From contig NZ_JAEFCB010000013.1 in the NCBI RefSeq assembly GCF_016405905.1, positions 62,001 to 126,000 on the forward strand: 64,000 nt of DNA. Reading direction: 5' to 3'. The stretch's first letter is position 1; every line of letters starts with the position of its first letter. Shown in pieces: positions 8,375 through 18,444 of this stretch. Origin of the DNA: Variovorax sp. IB41 (GTDB taxonomy: Bacteria > Pseudomonadota > Gammaproteobacteria > Burkholderiales > Burkholderiaceae_C). Under the pieces are notes generated by a model. It made no database searches. It was given only the letters and a program-made list of their open reading frames with translations, and was not told where the DNA came from. Position numbers and translations under genes: made by a program.

Positions 8375-9790
8375 ATGGCAAAGACCGTCGCCGATGTACT
8401 CAAGCTCGTCAAGGAAAACGAGGTCAAGTTCATCGACTTCCGCTTCACCGACACCCGTGGCAAAGAGCAGCACGTCACCGTGCCGGTCTCGGCTTTCGAT
8501 GAAGACAAATTCACCTCGGGCCACGCGTTCGACGGCTCGTCCATCGCTGGCTGGAAGGGGATCGAAGCTTCGGACATGCAGCTCATGCCCGACCCCAACA
8601 CCGCCAACATCGACCCCTTCTTCGAAGAAACGACGCTGATCCTGACCTGCGACGTGATCGACCCGGCAGACGGCAAGGCCTACGAGCGCGATCCGCGTTC
8701 GCTCGCCAAGCGCGCCGAGGCGTACATGAAGGCCTCGGGCCTGGGCGACACCGCCTTCTTCGGTCCGGAACCCGAATTCTTCGTGTTCGACGGCGTCCGC
8801 TGGAAGAACGACATGTCCGGTTGCTTCGTGAAGATCGATTCCGAAGAAGCCTCCTGGAACACCGACAAGGAATACGAGCACGGCAACACCGGCCATCGTC
8901 CCGCAGTCAAGGGCGGCTACTTCCCGGTTCCCCCGGTCGACAGCTTCCAGGACATGCGCTCGGAAATGTGCCTGGTGCTCGAATCGCTGGGCATCCCGGT
9001 CGAAGTGCATCACCATGAAGTGGCCAACGCCGGCCAGATGGAGCTGGGCACCAAGTTCAGCACGCTGGTTCAGCGCGCCGACTGGGTCCAGCTGCAGAAG
9101 TACGTGATCCACAACGTGGCCCACGCCTACGGCAAGACCGCCACCTTCATGCCCAAGCCCATCGTCGGCGACAACGGCTCGGGCATGCACGTGCACCAGT
9201 CGGTCTGGAAGGACGGCAAGAACCTGTTCGCCGGCGACGGCTACGCAGGTCTCTCGGACTTCGCGCTGCACTACATCGGCGGCATCATCAAGCACGCCCG
9301 TGCCCTGAACGCCATCACGAACCCCGGCACCAACAGCTACAAGCGCCTGGTGCCCGGCTTCGAAGCCCCGGTGAAGCTGGCCTACTCGGCCAAGAACCGC
9401 TCGGCCTCGATCCGCATCCCGTTCGTGGCCAACCCGAAGGGCCGCCGCGTCGAAGCGCGCTTCCCCGATCCGCTGATGAACCCGTACCTGGGCTTCGCAG
9501 CGCTCCTGATGGCTGGCCTCGATGGCGTGGAAAACAAGATCCACCCGGGCGAAGCCGCCAGCAAGGACCTGTACCACCTGCCGCCGGAAGAAGACGCGCT
9601 GATCCCGACCGTGTGCCACAGCCTCGACCAGGCCCTGGAATACCTGGACAAGGACCGTGCCTTCCTGACCAAGGGCGGCGTGTTCACCGATTCGTACATC
9701 GACGCGTACATCGAGCTGAAGATGCAGGAAGTCACGCGCTTCCGCATGGCGACGCACCCCGTCGAGTTCGACATGTACTACTCGCTGTAA
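8375..9790 (+). CDS. glnA: Glutamine synthetase type I
   Basis: Condenses ammonia and glutamate to glutamine with ATP in the cytoplasm, the main ammonium-assimilation step. The 471-residue product has the family signatures FDGSSIAGW, the ATP-binding region [20 protein letters not shown], and the adenylylation-loop motif DLYHLPPEE, whose Tyr is the target of GlnE-type control. It therefore belongs to the adenylylated GSI-beta group. An AGGAGAA ribosome site precedes the ATG. Control is probably by NtrC and sigma54, with ntrB and ntrC lying 0.7 kb downstream. A rho-independent terminator closes the transcript. Confidence 0.98.
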   Translation: MAKTVADVLKLVKENEVKFIDFRFTDTRGKEQHVTVPVSAFDEDKFTSGHAFDGSSIAGWKGIEASDMQLMPDPNTANIDPFFEETTLILTCDVIDPADGKAYERDPRSLAKRAEAYMKASGLGDTAFFGPEPEFFVFDGVRWKNDMSGCFVKIDSEEASWNTDKEYEHGNTGHRPAVKGGYFPVPPVDSFQDMRSEMCLVLESLGIPVEVHHHEVANAGQMELGTKFSTLVQRADWVQLQKYVIHNVAHAYGKTATFMPKPIVGDNGSGMHVHQSVWKDGKNLFAGDGYAGLSDFALHYIGGIIKHARALNAITNPGTNSYKRLVPGFEAPVKLAYSAKNRSASIRIPFVANPKGRRVEARFPDPLMNPYLGFAALLMAGLDGVENKIHPGEAASKDLYHLPPEEDALIPTVCHSLDQALEYLDKDRAFLTKGGVFTDSYIDAYIELKMQEVTRFRMATHPVEFDMYYSL

Positions 9791-9818
9791 AGCGGCCCCT
9801 CACGGGGAAGTAAGACGA

Positions 9819-9844
9819 AAGGACGGCTCCGGCCGTCCTTTTTC
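9819..9844 (+). terminator. Rho-independent terminator after glnA
   Basis: A perfect 9-bp stem (AAGGACGGC with GCCGTCCTT) and TCCG loop run into five T residues. It lies 29 bp after the glnA stop codon. Confidence 0.9.
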
Positions 9845-9922
9845 CTTGGCGCGGAACATCTTGTCACCGGTGGCCTCGAATTGCATGAAAATGCGCCTTT
9901 GTTGCGCCACCCACCGATTCAC

Positions 9923-10438
9923 ATGAAGACTGCTTCTCTCATTTTCCTGGCCGGTTCATTGTTGGCCGCCCTGCCGGCGGCCTCGCAGGAGCGCGTGTGG
10001 CGCTGCGGCAATGAATACACCAACAACGCCACCATCGCCCAGCAAAAGGGCTGCAAGGTCATGGAGGGCGGCAACGTCACCGTGGTCCAGGGCGGCGGCG
10101 GCACGACGAAGTCGTCGGGCGGCTCCGGTGGTTCGGGCTCTTCCGCCGCGCGCGCGCCGGCCGGCAGCCCCCGCGTCGAAGGCGTCGACCAGCGCGCCCG
10201 GGACGGCGAAGCCCGCTCGGTGCTCGAGTCCGAGCTCAAGAAAGCCGAGACCCGCCAGGCCGAGCTGCAGAAGGAATTCAACAACGGCGAGCCCGAAAAG
10301 CAGGGCAGCGAAGGCCGCAATTACCAGAAGTACCTCGATCGCGTGGCCGAAATGAAGGCCGAACTCGCGCGCAACGAGAGCGACATCGCAGGCATCCGCC
10401 GCGAAATCGGCCGGCTGCCCGCCAACAAGTCCCAGTAA
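9923..10438 (+). CDS. Small exported protein of unknown function with C-terminal coiled coil
   Basis: 171 residues starting at an ATG followed at once by a clear signal peptide (cleavage near AAS-QE, about residue 21). The mature protein has a short Cys-containing N-terminal module (RVWRCGNEYTNN, QKGCKVM) somewhat like DUF4124-type envelope proteins. A Gly/Ser linker follows, then a charged region of about 80 residues with heptad-like spacing that predicts a coiled coil. I do not recognise a family. It sits between glnA and ntrB; the terminator before it means it does not rely on the glnA promoter. The longer frame from 9881 would mask the signal peptide. Confidence 0.7.
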   Translation: MKTASLIFLAGSLLAALPAASQERVWRCGNEYTNNATIAQQKGCKVMEGGNVTVVQGGGGTTKSSGGSGGSGSSAARAPAGSPRVEGVDQRARDGEARSVLESELKKAETRQAELQKEFNNGEPEKQGSEGRNYQKYLDRVAEMKAELARNESDIAGIRREIGRLPANKSQ

Positions 10439-10452
10439 CCAGTAAACAACGC

Positions 10453-11532
10453 ATGGCATTCGGGAAGAAGGCGGTCGGCGCCAACACGCGCTTTCAGACC
10501 TTCGACCTGCTGTCCACGCTGATCGCGGTGGTCAACAGCGACGGCTCCGTGCTGTTCGCCAACGCGGGCCTCGAAGACGCCCTAGGCACCTCGCGCCGCA
10601 CGCTCGAAGGCTCGCAGTTCGGCGCATGTTTTCATGAGCCGCAGGTGCTGCGAACGGCCATCGACGGCGCCAGCAGCAACGACTTCGCCACGCTGCGCTA
10701 CGAAGCCTTCTTGCGGCGCGTCAATCACGAGCTGATGCCGGTGCAGGTCACGCTCGCACACGGCGACAAGAAGGGCGAACTCATCATCGAGATGTCGCCG
10801 CTGGAGCACCAGGTGCGGCAGGACCGCGAAGAGCGGCTCATCGACCAGGCGCAGGCGAACAAGGAACTCATCCGCAACCTCGCGCACGAGATCAAGAATC
10901 CGCTGGGCGGCATCCGCGGCGCGGCGCAGTTGCTGCAGATGGAGGTCGAGTCGCGCGACCTCATCGAATACACGCAGGTCATCATCCACGAGGCCGACCG
11001 GCTGCAGACGCTGGTCGACCGCCTCCTGGCACCGCATCGCCGGCCGCATGTGGTGGGCGACGTCAACATCCACGAAGTCTGCGAGCGCGTGCGCTCGGTG
11101 ATCCTGGCGGAGTTTCCGCGCGACCTGCACATCGAGCGCGACTTCGACGTGTCGATCCCCGAGTTCCGGGGCGATCGCGAGCAGCTCATCCAGGCCACCC
11201 TCAACATCGTGCACAACGCCGCGCAGGCCCTTGCGGAGCGCCGCGCGGCAGGCGATGCGCAGATCACTTTCAAGACCCGCATCGCGCGCCAGGTGATATT
11301 CAACAAGCAGTGGTATCGATTGGCATTGGAATTGCATGTAATTGACAATGGACCGGGTGTGCCGGACACGATCAAGGACCGCATCTTCTATCCGCTCGTA
11401 TCGGGCAGGGAGGGCGGAACAGGCCTCGGGCTGACGCTTGCGCAAACTTTTGTGCAACAGCATCACGGCGTGATCGAGTGCGACAGCGTCCCGGGCCGAA
11501 CCGATTTCAAGATACTGATACCGCTGCCCTAG
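10453..11532 (+). CDS. glnL: Nitrogen regulation sensor histidine kinase NtrB
   Basis: 359-residue cytoplasmic two-component kinase/phosphatase. The N-terminal PAS-like domain covers residues 10-120. The H-box is NLAHEIKNPLGGIRG near residue 145, and the ATPase domain has the N box (VHNAAQAL), G1 (DNGPGVP) and G2 (GGTGLGLTLAQ). No transmembrane segment is seen, as expected for NtrB, which is controlled by PII protein rather than an external ligand. It phosphorylates NtrC, encoded 24 bp downstream. The ribosome site before the ATG is weak. Confidence 0.93.
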   Translation: MAFGKKAVGANTRFQTFDLLSTLIAVVNSDGSVLFANAGLEDALGTSRRTLEGSQFGACFHEPQVLRTAIDGASSNDFATLRYEAFLRRVNHELMPVQVTLAHGDKKGELIIEMSPLEHQVRQDREERLIDQAQANKELIRNLAHEIKNPLGGIRGAAQLLQMEVESRDLIEYTQVIIHEADRLQTLVDRLLAPHRRPHVVGDVNIHEVCERVRSVILAEFPRDLHIERDFDVSIPEFRGDREQLIQATLNIVHNAAQALAERRAAGDAQITFKTRIARQVIFNKQWYRLALELHVIDNGPGVPDTIKDRIFYPLVSGREGGTGLGLTLAQTFVQQHHGVIECDSVPGRTDFKILIPLP

Positions 11533-11556
11533 CGCAGCACGGCAACAAGGAGATGC

Positions 11557-13086
<1,530 letters not shown>

Positions 13087-13092
13087 ACGCCG

Positions 13093-13113
13093 GCCGAGGC
13101 ATCGCGCCTCGGC
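13093..13113. terminator. Hairpin between convergent ntrC and TonB-like gene
   Basis: GCCGAGGC and GCCTCGGC form a perfect 8-bp stem with loop ATCGC, located between two genes that end at 13086 and 13116 on opposite strands. There is no T-run on either side, so it may be a structural or Rho-assisted terminator. Confidence 0.45.
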
Positions 13114-13115
13114 GG

Positions 13116-13661
13116 TTATCTGCTTCGCTGGCCCAGCGTCAGCGAATCGAGCTGGAACTTGCCGCTCTTGTCCCAGAGCCAGGTATCGAGATACGTGTGG
13201 CCGCCCAGCTTGCCCGGCGAAGGCAGCGGCGACGTCGCCTTGATGAGCTCGGCAATCATCGGCGGCACTTCCGGGGCGTGGCTCGGCACGCGGCTGAAGG
13301 TCACGTTGGTCACCTTGCCGTCCGCGTCGATGTCGGTCTCGACCACCACCACGGCGTAGACCAGCGGCGGAATCTTTCCCTTGTAGATCCGGTTCGCGTA
13401 CGCCTTGTAGATGTGGCGCGCGCCGGTCTTGCGGTAGGCGCGCACGGCGGGCGTCTGCGCGGTGATCAGGCGCACCGTCGGCACGTCGCTGCGGGCCGGC
13501 GCGCCTTCGTCGGCGGGCGCGGTGGCGCTCTTGCCGTCTTCGGTCTTCTCGGCGGGCTTGAGGAGCGAGCAGGCCCCCAGGACCAACGAAAGGGCCAGGA
13601 CCGCGAAGGCGCGGCCAGCCCGGGGCAAGGTGCGATCGGAAAAAGCGGTCATGACGGTCAT
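13116..13661 (-). CDS. Lipoprotein with TonB C-terminal-like domain
   Basis: 181 residues. A lipobox (VLGAC) follows a hydrophobic segment near residues 18-30, giving a predicted lipoprotein. After a low-complexity acidic linker, the C-terminal ~110 residues (YKGKIPPLVYAVVVVETDI, DADGKVTNVTFSRVPS) match the energy-transducer TonB C-terminal fold. True TonB has an N-terminal transmembrane anchor and Pro-rich spacer; here a lipid anchor replaces it, so it is more likely a stand-alone envelope adaptor. It starts 5 bp after the xthA stop codon, so it is probably co-transcribed. An alternative ATG is at 13652. Confidence 0.7.
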   Translation of the reverse strand: MTVMTAFSDRTLPRAGRAFAVLALSLVLGACSLLKPAEKTEDGKSATAPADEGAPARSDVPTVRLITAQTPAVRAYRKTGARHIYKAYANRIYKGKIPPLVYAVVVVETDIDADGKVTNVTFSRVPSHAPEVPPMIAELIKATSPLPSPGKLGGHTYLDTWLWDKSGKFQLDSLTLGQRSR

Positions 13662-13666
13662 TCCAA

Positions 13667-14452
13667 TCAGGCGCCCTGGTCCAGGTCGAGCACCACCGGG
13701 GCATGGTCGCTCGGCTTCTCCCATTTGCGCGGCACGCGGTCGATGACGCAGCCCTTCACGCGCGGCACCAGCGGCGCGCTCACGAGCACGTGGTCGATGC
13801 GCAGGCCCCGGTTCTTCTGGTAGCCGAGCATGCGGTAGTCCCACCACGAAAAGCTCTTCTCGGGCTGCTCGAACAGGCGAAAGCTGTCGGTCAGGCCCAA
13901 TGCCAGCAGCGCCTTGAAATGGTTGCGCTCCTCGGTCGTGTGGTGGATCGTTTCCTTCAGGCCCACCGGGTCGAAGCTGTCGCGGTCTTCCAGCACGATG
14001 TTGAAGTCGCCCAGCAGCACGAGGTTCGGGTGCGCCACCAGCTCCTGCCGCAGCCATTCGCGCAATCCGTCCAGCCACTTCATCTTGTATTCGAACTTGT
14101 CGGTGCCCGGCGCCTGCCCGTTGACGAAGTAGCCGTTGACCACGCGCAGCGGGCCCGAGGGCGTCTCGATGGTGGCGGCGATCACGCGCGACTGGTCGTC
14201 CGTGAAGCCGCCGATGTTCTTCACCACGTCGCGCACCGGCGCCAGGCTCAGGATGGCGACGCCGTTGTAGGTCTTCTGTCCGAACACCGCGGCCTCGTAG
14301 CCGGCCGACTTGAGCACCTCCAGCGGAAACTTGTCGTCGGTCATCTTGAGCTCCTGCAGGCAGAGCACGTCGACCGGGTTGGCGATCAGCCAGTCGAGCA
14401 CGTGCTGCAGGCGGGCCGTGAGGGAATTGACGTTCCAGGTGGCTATTTTCAT
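13667..14452 (-). CDS. xthA: Exodeoxyribonuclease III
   Basis: 261-residue Mg-dependent AP endonuclease and 3' exonuclease of base excision repair. Family motifs in order: KIATWNVNSLTARL at the start, CLQELKMTDDKFP with the metal-ligand Glu, GDFNIVLEDRD, LRIDHVLVS and the C-terminal SDHAPVVLDL with the catalytic Asp-His pair. The length is that of the family. It is transcribed toward the lipoprotein gene, 5 bp away. Confidence 0.95.
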   Translation of the reverse strand: MKIATWNVNSLTARLQHVLDWLIANPVDVLCLQELKMTDDKFPLEVLKSAGYEAAVFGQKTYNGVAILSLAPVRDVVKNIGGFTDDQSRVIAATIETPSGPLRVVNGYFVNGQAPGTDKFEYKMKWLDGLREWLRQELVAHPNLVLLGDFNIVLEDRDSFDPVGLKETIHHTTEERNHFKALLALGLTDSFRLFEQPEKSFSWWDYRMLGYQKNRGLRIDHVLVSAPLVPRVKGCVIDRVPRKWEKPSDHAPVVLDLDQGA

Positions 14453-14629
14453 GAATCGCTAAGCTGTTGATTTCAATGGTATTTGCGGAACGATACGCCG
14501 GATCGGCATCAAACCGTCCATCGGAATTGGCGGCGCGCGATGCCCGAGCCAGAAATGTACGTTGCCGCGCCGCGTGTGCCTTGTCGGATCACGGCCCAAA
14601 CGTCATGCACGCACTGCCTGTTATCTACT

Positions 14630-14644
14630 GTTACTATGAGTAAC
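14630..14644. promoter_or_regulatory. Inverted repeat upstream of the AP2-like gene
   Basis: GTTACT-ATG-AGTAAC is a perfect 6-bp dyad with a 3-bp spacer, 26 bp before the start codon at 14671 and in a locally A+T-richer stretch. It could be an operator for the downstream gene's own product. No clear -35 box was found. Confidence 0.3.
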
Positions 14645-14670
14645 CAAATCACGGATAGAGCTTTCCAGGC

Positions 14671-15408
14671 ATGCCCAAAGGGGTTCCGAACCCAGCCGAG
14701 ATGTACGGCATCTACACCAGGCCCTGGGGCTTCGAGGTGTCCATCGTCAGGTCCGGCGTGCGGCACCGCGAGGTGTTCGGCCGGGCCAGCTACGGCGGCA
14801 TCGCGCAAGCCCTCGCGCACGCGCAACGCTGGCGCGATGCGCTCGTGAAAAGCCTGCCGCCGCCCACGCGCCGCTCCCGGGCCGAGAAGGTCCGGCCCAA
14901 CAACAAGACCGGCGTACCCGGCGTGTTCCGCCTGCTCACACCCAGCGGAAAGATTCTCGGCTGGCTCGCCAAGACCTACATCGCCCACGACCAGATTTTG
15001 CGGGCGCTGTTTCTCGCGAGCGACCAGGGAAGCGCCGCGCGATCGATGGCAGTCCAGGAGCGCGGCCGGCAACTGGGCCAGATGTCGGGGCTGGCCAAGG
15101 TGCATCCTGCCGAAGAGGCGATCCGCAAGGCGCCCGCCCGTTCGTCCGCGAAGCTGCCGCCCAAGCGGTCGAAGTCCGAAATCGTCCGCAAGAACAACCG
15201 CAGCGGAGTTTCCGGCGTGACCTTCAAGTCGCCCCGGCCCAAGCACCCGGGCTACTGGATGGCCATCACCTACACCGCGGGGAAGGGCACGACGAGCAAG
15301 GCGTTCTCGGTCGCCGAACATGGCTACGACAAGGCCAGGACGCTCGCCGAGGCCGAGCGCCGGCGCCAACTGGCCCGCAAGAAACGCGAAAGCCGACAAG
15401 CCGAATGA
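14671..15408 (+). CDS. Protein with tandem AP2-like DNA-binding repeats
   Basis: 245 residues, very basic. At least two repeats resemble the bacterial AP2/ERF fold: PNNKTGVPGVFRL... at about 73-135 and KNNRSGVSGVTFKSPRPK... at about 173-235. Each starts with N-N-x-[TS]-G-V-x-G-V, continues with a W-containing strand and ends in an Ala/Arg helix. A divergent third copy may occupy residues 10-60 (MYGIYTRPWGFEVSIVR). AP2 domains bind DNA through a three-stranded sheet and in bacteria are often linked to HNH homing endonucleases; no nuclease motif is seen here. The next gene overlaps by 4 bp (ATGA). Confidence 0.65.
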   Translation: MPKGVPNPAEMYGIYTRPWGFEVSIVRSGVRHREVFGRASYGGIAQALAHAQRWRDALVKSLPPPTRRSRAEKVRPNNKTGVPGVFRLLTPSGKILGWLAKTYIAHDQILRALFLASDQGSAARSMAVQERGRQLGQMSGLAKVHPAEEAIRKAPARSSAKLPPKRSKSEIVRKNNRSGVSGVTFKSPRPKHPGYWMAITYTAGKGTTSKAFSVAEHGYDKARTLAEAERRRQLARKKRESRQAE

Positions 15409-16082
15409 AAACAGAGCAGATCGCAATTTCCGTCGCGTCCGGCATCGACGTCTCAGCCTTGGCAACAGCGCCGACCGATGTCGAAGCCTGCTTCGTCCTT
15501 GCGCACGGCGCGGGCGCGGGCATGGCGCATCCGTTCATGCACGCCGTTGCCGAGGGCCTGGCGCAGCGGCGCATCGCGACGCTGCGCTATCAGTTTCCGT
15601 ACATGGAAAAAGGCATCAAGCGCGTGGATTCGCCGGCGCTTGCCCATGCCGCCGTGCGAGCGGCCGTCCGATGCGCCGCGCAGCGTTTCGATGGCGTTCG
15701 CCTGTTCGCCGGCGGCAAATCGTTCGGCGGCCGCATGACCTCGCAGGCCCAGGCGCTCGACCCCCTGCCGGGCGTCCAGGGCCTGATCTTTCTCGGCTTT
15801 CCATTGCATCCGGCCGGCGCCCCTTCCACCGATCGCGCGGCTCATCTGCACGACGTCGAGGTGCCGATGCTGTTCGTGCACGGCACGCGCGACAAGCTCG
15901 CGGAGCCCGAGCAGATGCGCCCCATGCTGCGCGGCCTGGGACCGCTGGCCACGTCGATGGAAATCGACGACGCCGATCACTCGTTCAGCGTCCCCAAGCG
16001 CAGCGGCCGCTCGAGCGAAGAAGCGCTGGACGAAGCGCTCGACGGCCTGGCGCTGTGGACGCAGGCCTGGCGCATCGGCTGA
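15405..16082 (+). CDS. Alpha/beta-hydrolase (KANL3/Tex30-like)
   Basis: 225 residues with a canonical hydrolase core: oxyanion segment VLAHGAGAGM, nucleophile elbow GGKSFGGRM (Ser near 106), acid motif HGTRDKLAEP and the catalytic His in DADHSFSV. The family is compact and cytoplasmic, with mostly unknown substrates. The start codon overlaps the stop of the AP2-like gene, so it is translationally coupled to it. This pairing gives no clear functional hint. Confidence 0.85.
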   Translation: MKTEQIAISVASGIDVSALATAPTDVEACFVLAHGAGAGMAHPFMHAVAEGLAQRRIATLRYQFPYMEKGIKRVDSPALAHAAVRAAVRCAAQRFDGVRLFAGGKSFGGRMTSQAQALDPLPGVQGLIFLGFPLHPAGAPSTDRAAHLHDVEVPMLFVHGTRDKLAEPEQMRPMLRGLGPLATSMEIDDADHSFSVPKRSGRSSEEALDEALDGLALWTQAWRIG

Positions 16083-16110
16083 CCGGCCAGCTGCCGTATC
16101 AGCTGGTGTA

Positions 16111-17277
16111 TCAGCTGGCGAGGGCGCGCATCTCGGCGATGAGATCGGCCTTGCCCTCGAAGCCGATGCCCGGCAGCGGCGGCAGCGTGACGTAGCCGTC
16201 CTGCACCTTCACGCCGTCGGGGAAGCCGCCATAGGGCTGGAACAGGTCGGGGTAGCTCTCGTTGCCGCCCAGGCCCAGGCCCGCGGCGATGGCCAGCGAC
16301 ATCTGGTGCCCGCCGTGCGGAATGCAGCGCGAGGGCGACCAGCCGTGGTCCTTCAGCATGTCCAGCGTGCGCAGGTATTCGACCAGGCCGTAGCTCAGCG
16401 CGCAGTCGAACTGCAGCCAGTCGCGGTCGGGCCGCATGCCGCCGTGGCGGATGAGGTTGCGCGCGTCCTGCATCGAGAAGAGGTTCTCGCCCGTGGCCAT
16501 CGGGCCCGCGTACACCTGGCCGAGCTTGGCCTGCAGTTCGTAGTCGAGCGGGTCGCCGGCCTCCTCGTACCAGAAGAGCGGGTACTGCGAGAGCGCGCGG
16601 CCGTAATCGATGGCCGTGGGCAGGTCGAAGCGGCCGTTGGCGTCCACCGCCAGCTGCTGGCCGGGGCCGAGGATCTTCAGGACCGACTCGATGCGTTCGC
16701 AGTCTTGCGCGAGCGTGGCGCCCCCGATCTTCATCTTCACGACCGAGTAGCCGCGCTCGAGATAGCTGGTCATCTCGCGCTGCAGGCCCTCGACGCCCTT
16801 GCCGGGGTAGTAGTAGCCGCCCGCCGCATAGACGAACACGCGCGGGTCGGGCGTGCCATTGCCGTAGCGCTCGGCCAGCAGCTGGTAGAGCGGCTTGCCG
16901 GCGATCTTGGCGACCGCGTCCCACACGGCCATGTCGATGGTGCCCACCGCCACCGAGCGCTCGCCGTGGCCGCCGGGCTTCTCGTTGATCATCATGCGGG
17001 CCCAGACCTTGTGGGGGTCGAGGTTCTCGCCGCTCTCGTCCAGCAGCGACGCCGGCTCGGCCTCGAGCAATCGCGGCAGGAAGCGCTCGCGGATCAGGCC
17101 GCCCTGGCCGTAGCGGCCGTTCGAGTTGAAGCCGTAGCCGATGACCGGCTTGCCGTCGCGGATCACGTCGGTGACCACGGCCACGAGGCTCAGGGTCATC
17201 TTGGAGAAGTCGATGTAGGCGTTGCGGATGTCCGACTTGATGGGACGCGTGGATTCGAGGATGTCGACGATTTTCAT
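16111..17277 (-). CDS. tarD: D(-)-tartrate dehydratase (enolase superfamily)
   Basis: Predicted to dehydrate D-tartrate to oxaloacetate using Mg2+. The 388 residues align by memory closely with the characterised Bradyrhizobium enzyme: AYIDFSKMT near the start, catalytic KMKIGG, metal ligands in VDANG, YEEAGDP and ATGENLF, and the catalytic His in PHGGHQM. The SRCIPHGGHQMS and GGNESYPDLF segments are characteristic of this subfamily, which makes the substrate call stronger than a generic mandelate-racemase label. The likely regulator is the divergent LysR gene that starts 130 bp away. Confidence 0.88.
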   Translation of the reverse strand: MKIVDILESTRPIKSDIRNAYIDFSKMTLSLVAVVTDVIRDGKPVIGYGFNSNGRYGQGGLIRERFLPRLLEAEPASLLDESGENLDPHKVWARMMINEKPGGHGERSVAVGTIDMAVWDAVAKIAGKPLYQLLAERYGNGTPDPRVFVYAAGGYYYPGKGVEGLQREMTSYLERGYSVVKMKIGGATLAQDCERIESVLKILGPGQQLAVDANGRFDLPTAIDYGRALSQYPLFWYEEAGDPLDYELQAKLGQVYAGPMATGENLFSMQDARNLIRHGGMRPDRDWLQFDCALSYGLVEYLRTLDMLKDHGWSPSRCIPHGGHQMSLAIAAGLGLGGNESYPDLFQPYGGFPDGVKVQDGYVTLPPLPGIGFEGKADLIAEMRALAS

Positions 17278-17406
17278 GAGGAGGGTGGGGGAGAATCTCC
17301 GCCGTGGTTCAAGGTGCAGTGCAGGAAGGCATGCATCTTTTTCCGGCGGGGCTCGCACCGTCCAATACTCCAATTGCATACAACTATTCATTCCACCGCG
17401 CTGCAC

Positions 17407-18342
17407 ATGGGCCCCGGCAACCGACCCCTCGATCTCGAATGGCTGGAAGACTTCCAGGCCCTGGCCGAGACCGGCAATTTCTCGCGCGCCGCGCAGGCCC
17501 GCTCCATCGCCCAACCCGCCTTCAGCCGGCACATCCGCGCGCTGGAGGAATGGGTGGGCGTCGACCTCTTCGACCGCAGCGCGCACCCGGTCGCGCTGAC
17601 CGCGGCGGGCAAGCGCTTCCAGCCGCTGCTGCAGGAGGTGCTGGCCGGCCTGCAGGCGGCCCGCACCGAGGCCCGCCACGCGCACGACCTGGATGCGGCC
17701 AGCCTGAGCTTCGCGGCCACGCACGTGCTCTCGCTGACCTTCTTCACGCGCTGGCTCGGCAGCGTGGAGGCGCGGCTGAGCATGGGGCCGATCCAGACCA
17801 TCTCCGACAGCTCGCAGGCCTGCGAAGACCTGATGCTGCAGCGCCGCGTGCAGTTCGTGCTGTGCCACGGCCATGCCGGCGCGCCCGGCCGGCTCGACGA
17901 GGCGCAGTACCCCGTGCAGCGCCTGAGCGACGACGTGCTGGTGCCGGTCGCGGCACCCGGTGCGGACGGCGCCCCGCAGCACGCGCTGGGCGCGGACCGC
18001 GCGCCTTCGGTGCTGGCGTACAGCGAGGCCTCGGGCCTCGGGCGGATCATGCGGTCGATCCAGGACAGAGAATTCGGCAAGGACTTCGCGCCGTCCCTCT
18101 CGGTGGTCTTCACGGCGCACCATGCGGCGCTGCTCAGGACCATGGCGCTCGAAGGGCGCGGCCTCGCGTGGCTGCCGATGAGCCTCGTGGCCGAAGACCT
18201 GCGCACCGGCGCGCTGGTCGATGCGGGTGCGGGCGGCTGGCGGGTGCCGGTGGACATCCGGCTGTACCGGCAGCTCGCGCCGATGCCGCCGGTGGCCGAG
18301 GCGCTGTGGGCATTGATCAGCGGCACCTCCGGCGGCAACTGA
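17407..18342 (+). CDS. LysR-family transcriptional regulator, likely for the tartrate dehydratase
   Basis: 311 residues. The N-terminal winged HTH (LEWLEDFQALAETGNFSRAA, then QPAFSRHIRALEEWVGVDLF) is followed by a periplasmic-binding-like effector domain from about residue 95. It is divergent from the D-tartrate dehydratase gene with a 130-bp shared intergenic region, the classic arrangement for a LysR activator of its neighbour; the inducer is presumably tartrate (inference). The ATG at 17407 was chosen because the HTH follows in the expected position. Confidence 0.85.
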   Translation: MGPGNRPLDLEWLEDFQALAETGNFSRAAQARSIAQPAFSRHIRALEEWVGVDLFDRSAHPVALTAAGKRFQPLLQEVLAGLQAARTEARHAHDLDAASLSFAATHVLSLTFFTRWLGSVEARLSMGPIQTISDSSQACEDLMLQRRVQFVLCHGHAGAPGRLDEAQYPVQRLSDDVLVPVAAPGADGAPQHALGADRAPSVLAYSEASGLGRIMRSIQDREFGKDFAPSLSVVFTAHHAALLRTMALEGRGLAWLPMSLVAEDLRTGALVDAGAGGWRVPVDIRLYRQLAPMPPVAEALWALISGTSGGN

Positions 18343-18444
18343 AAGCGGCCGCCGGACGATCGGCTGCATCTTCGATCCGCCAGGCTGTGGCGCGGCATGC
18401 GCAGGCCCCGAACAATGCGGGGACCGAACCGATGCCCACCCACG

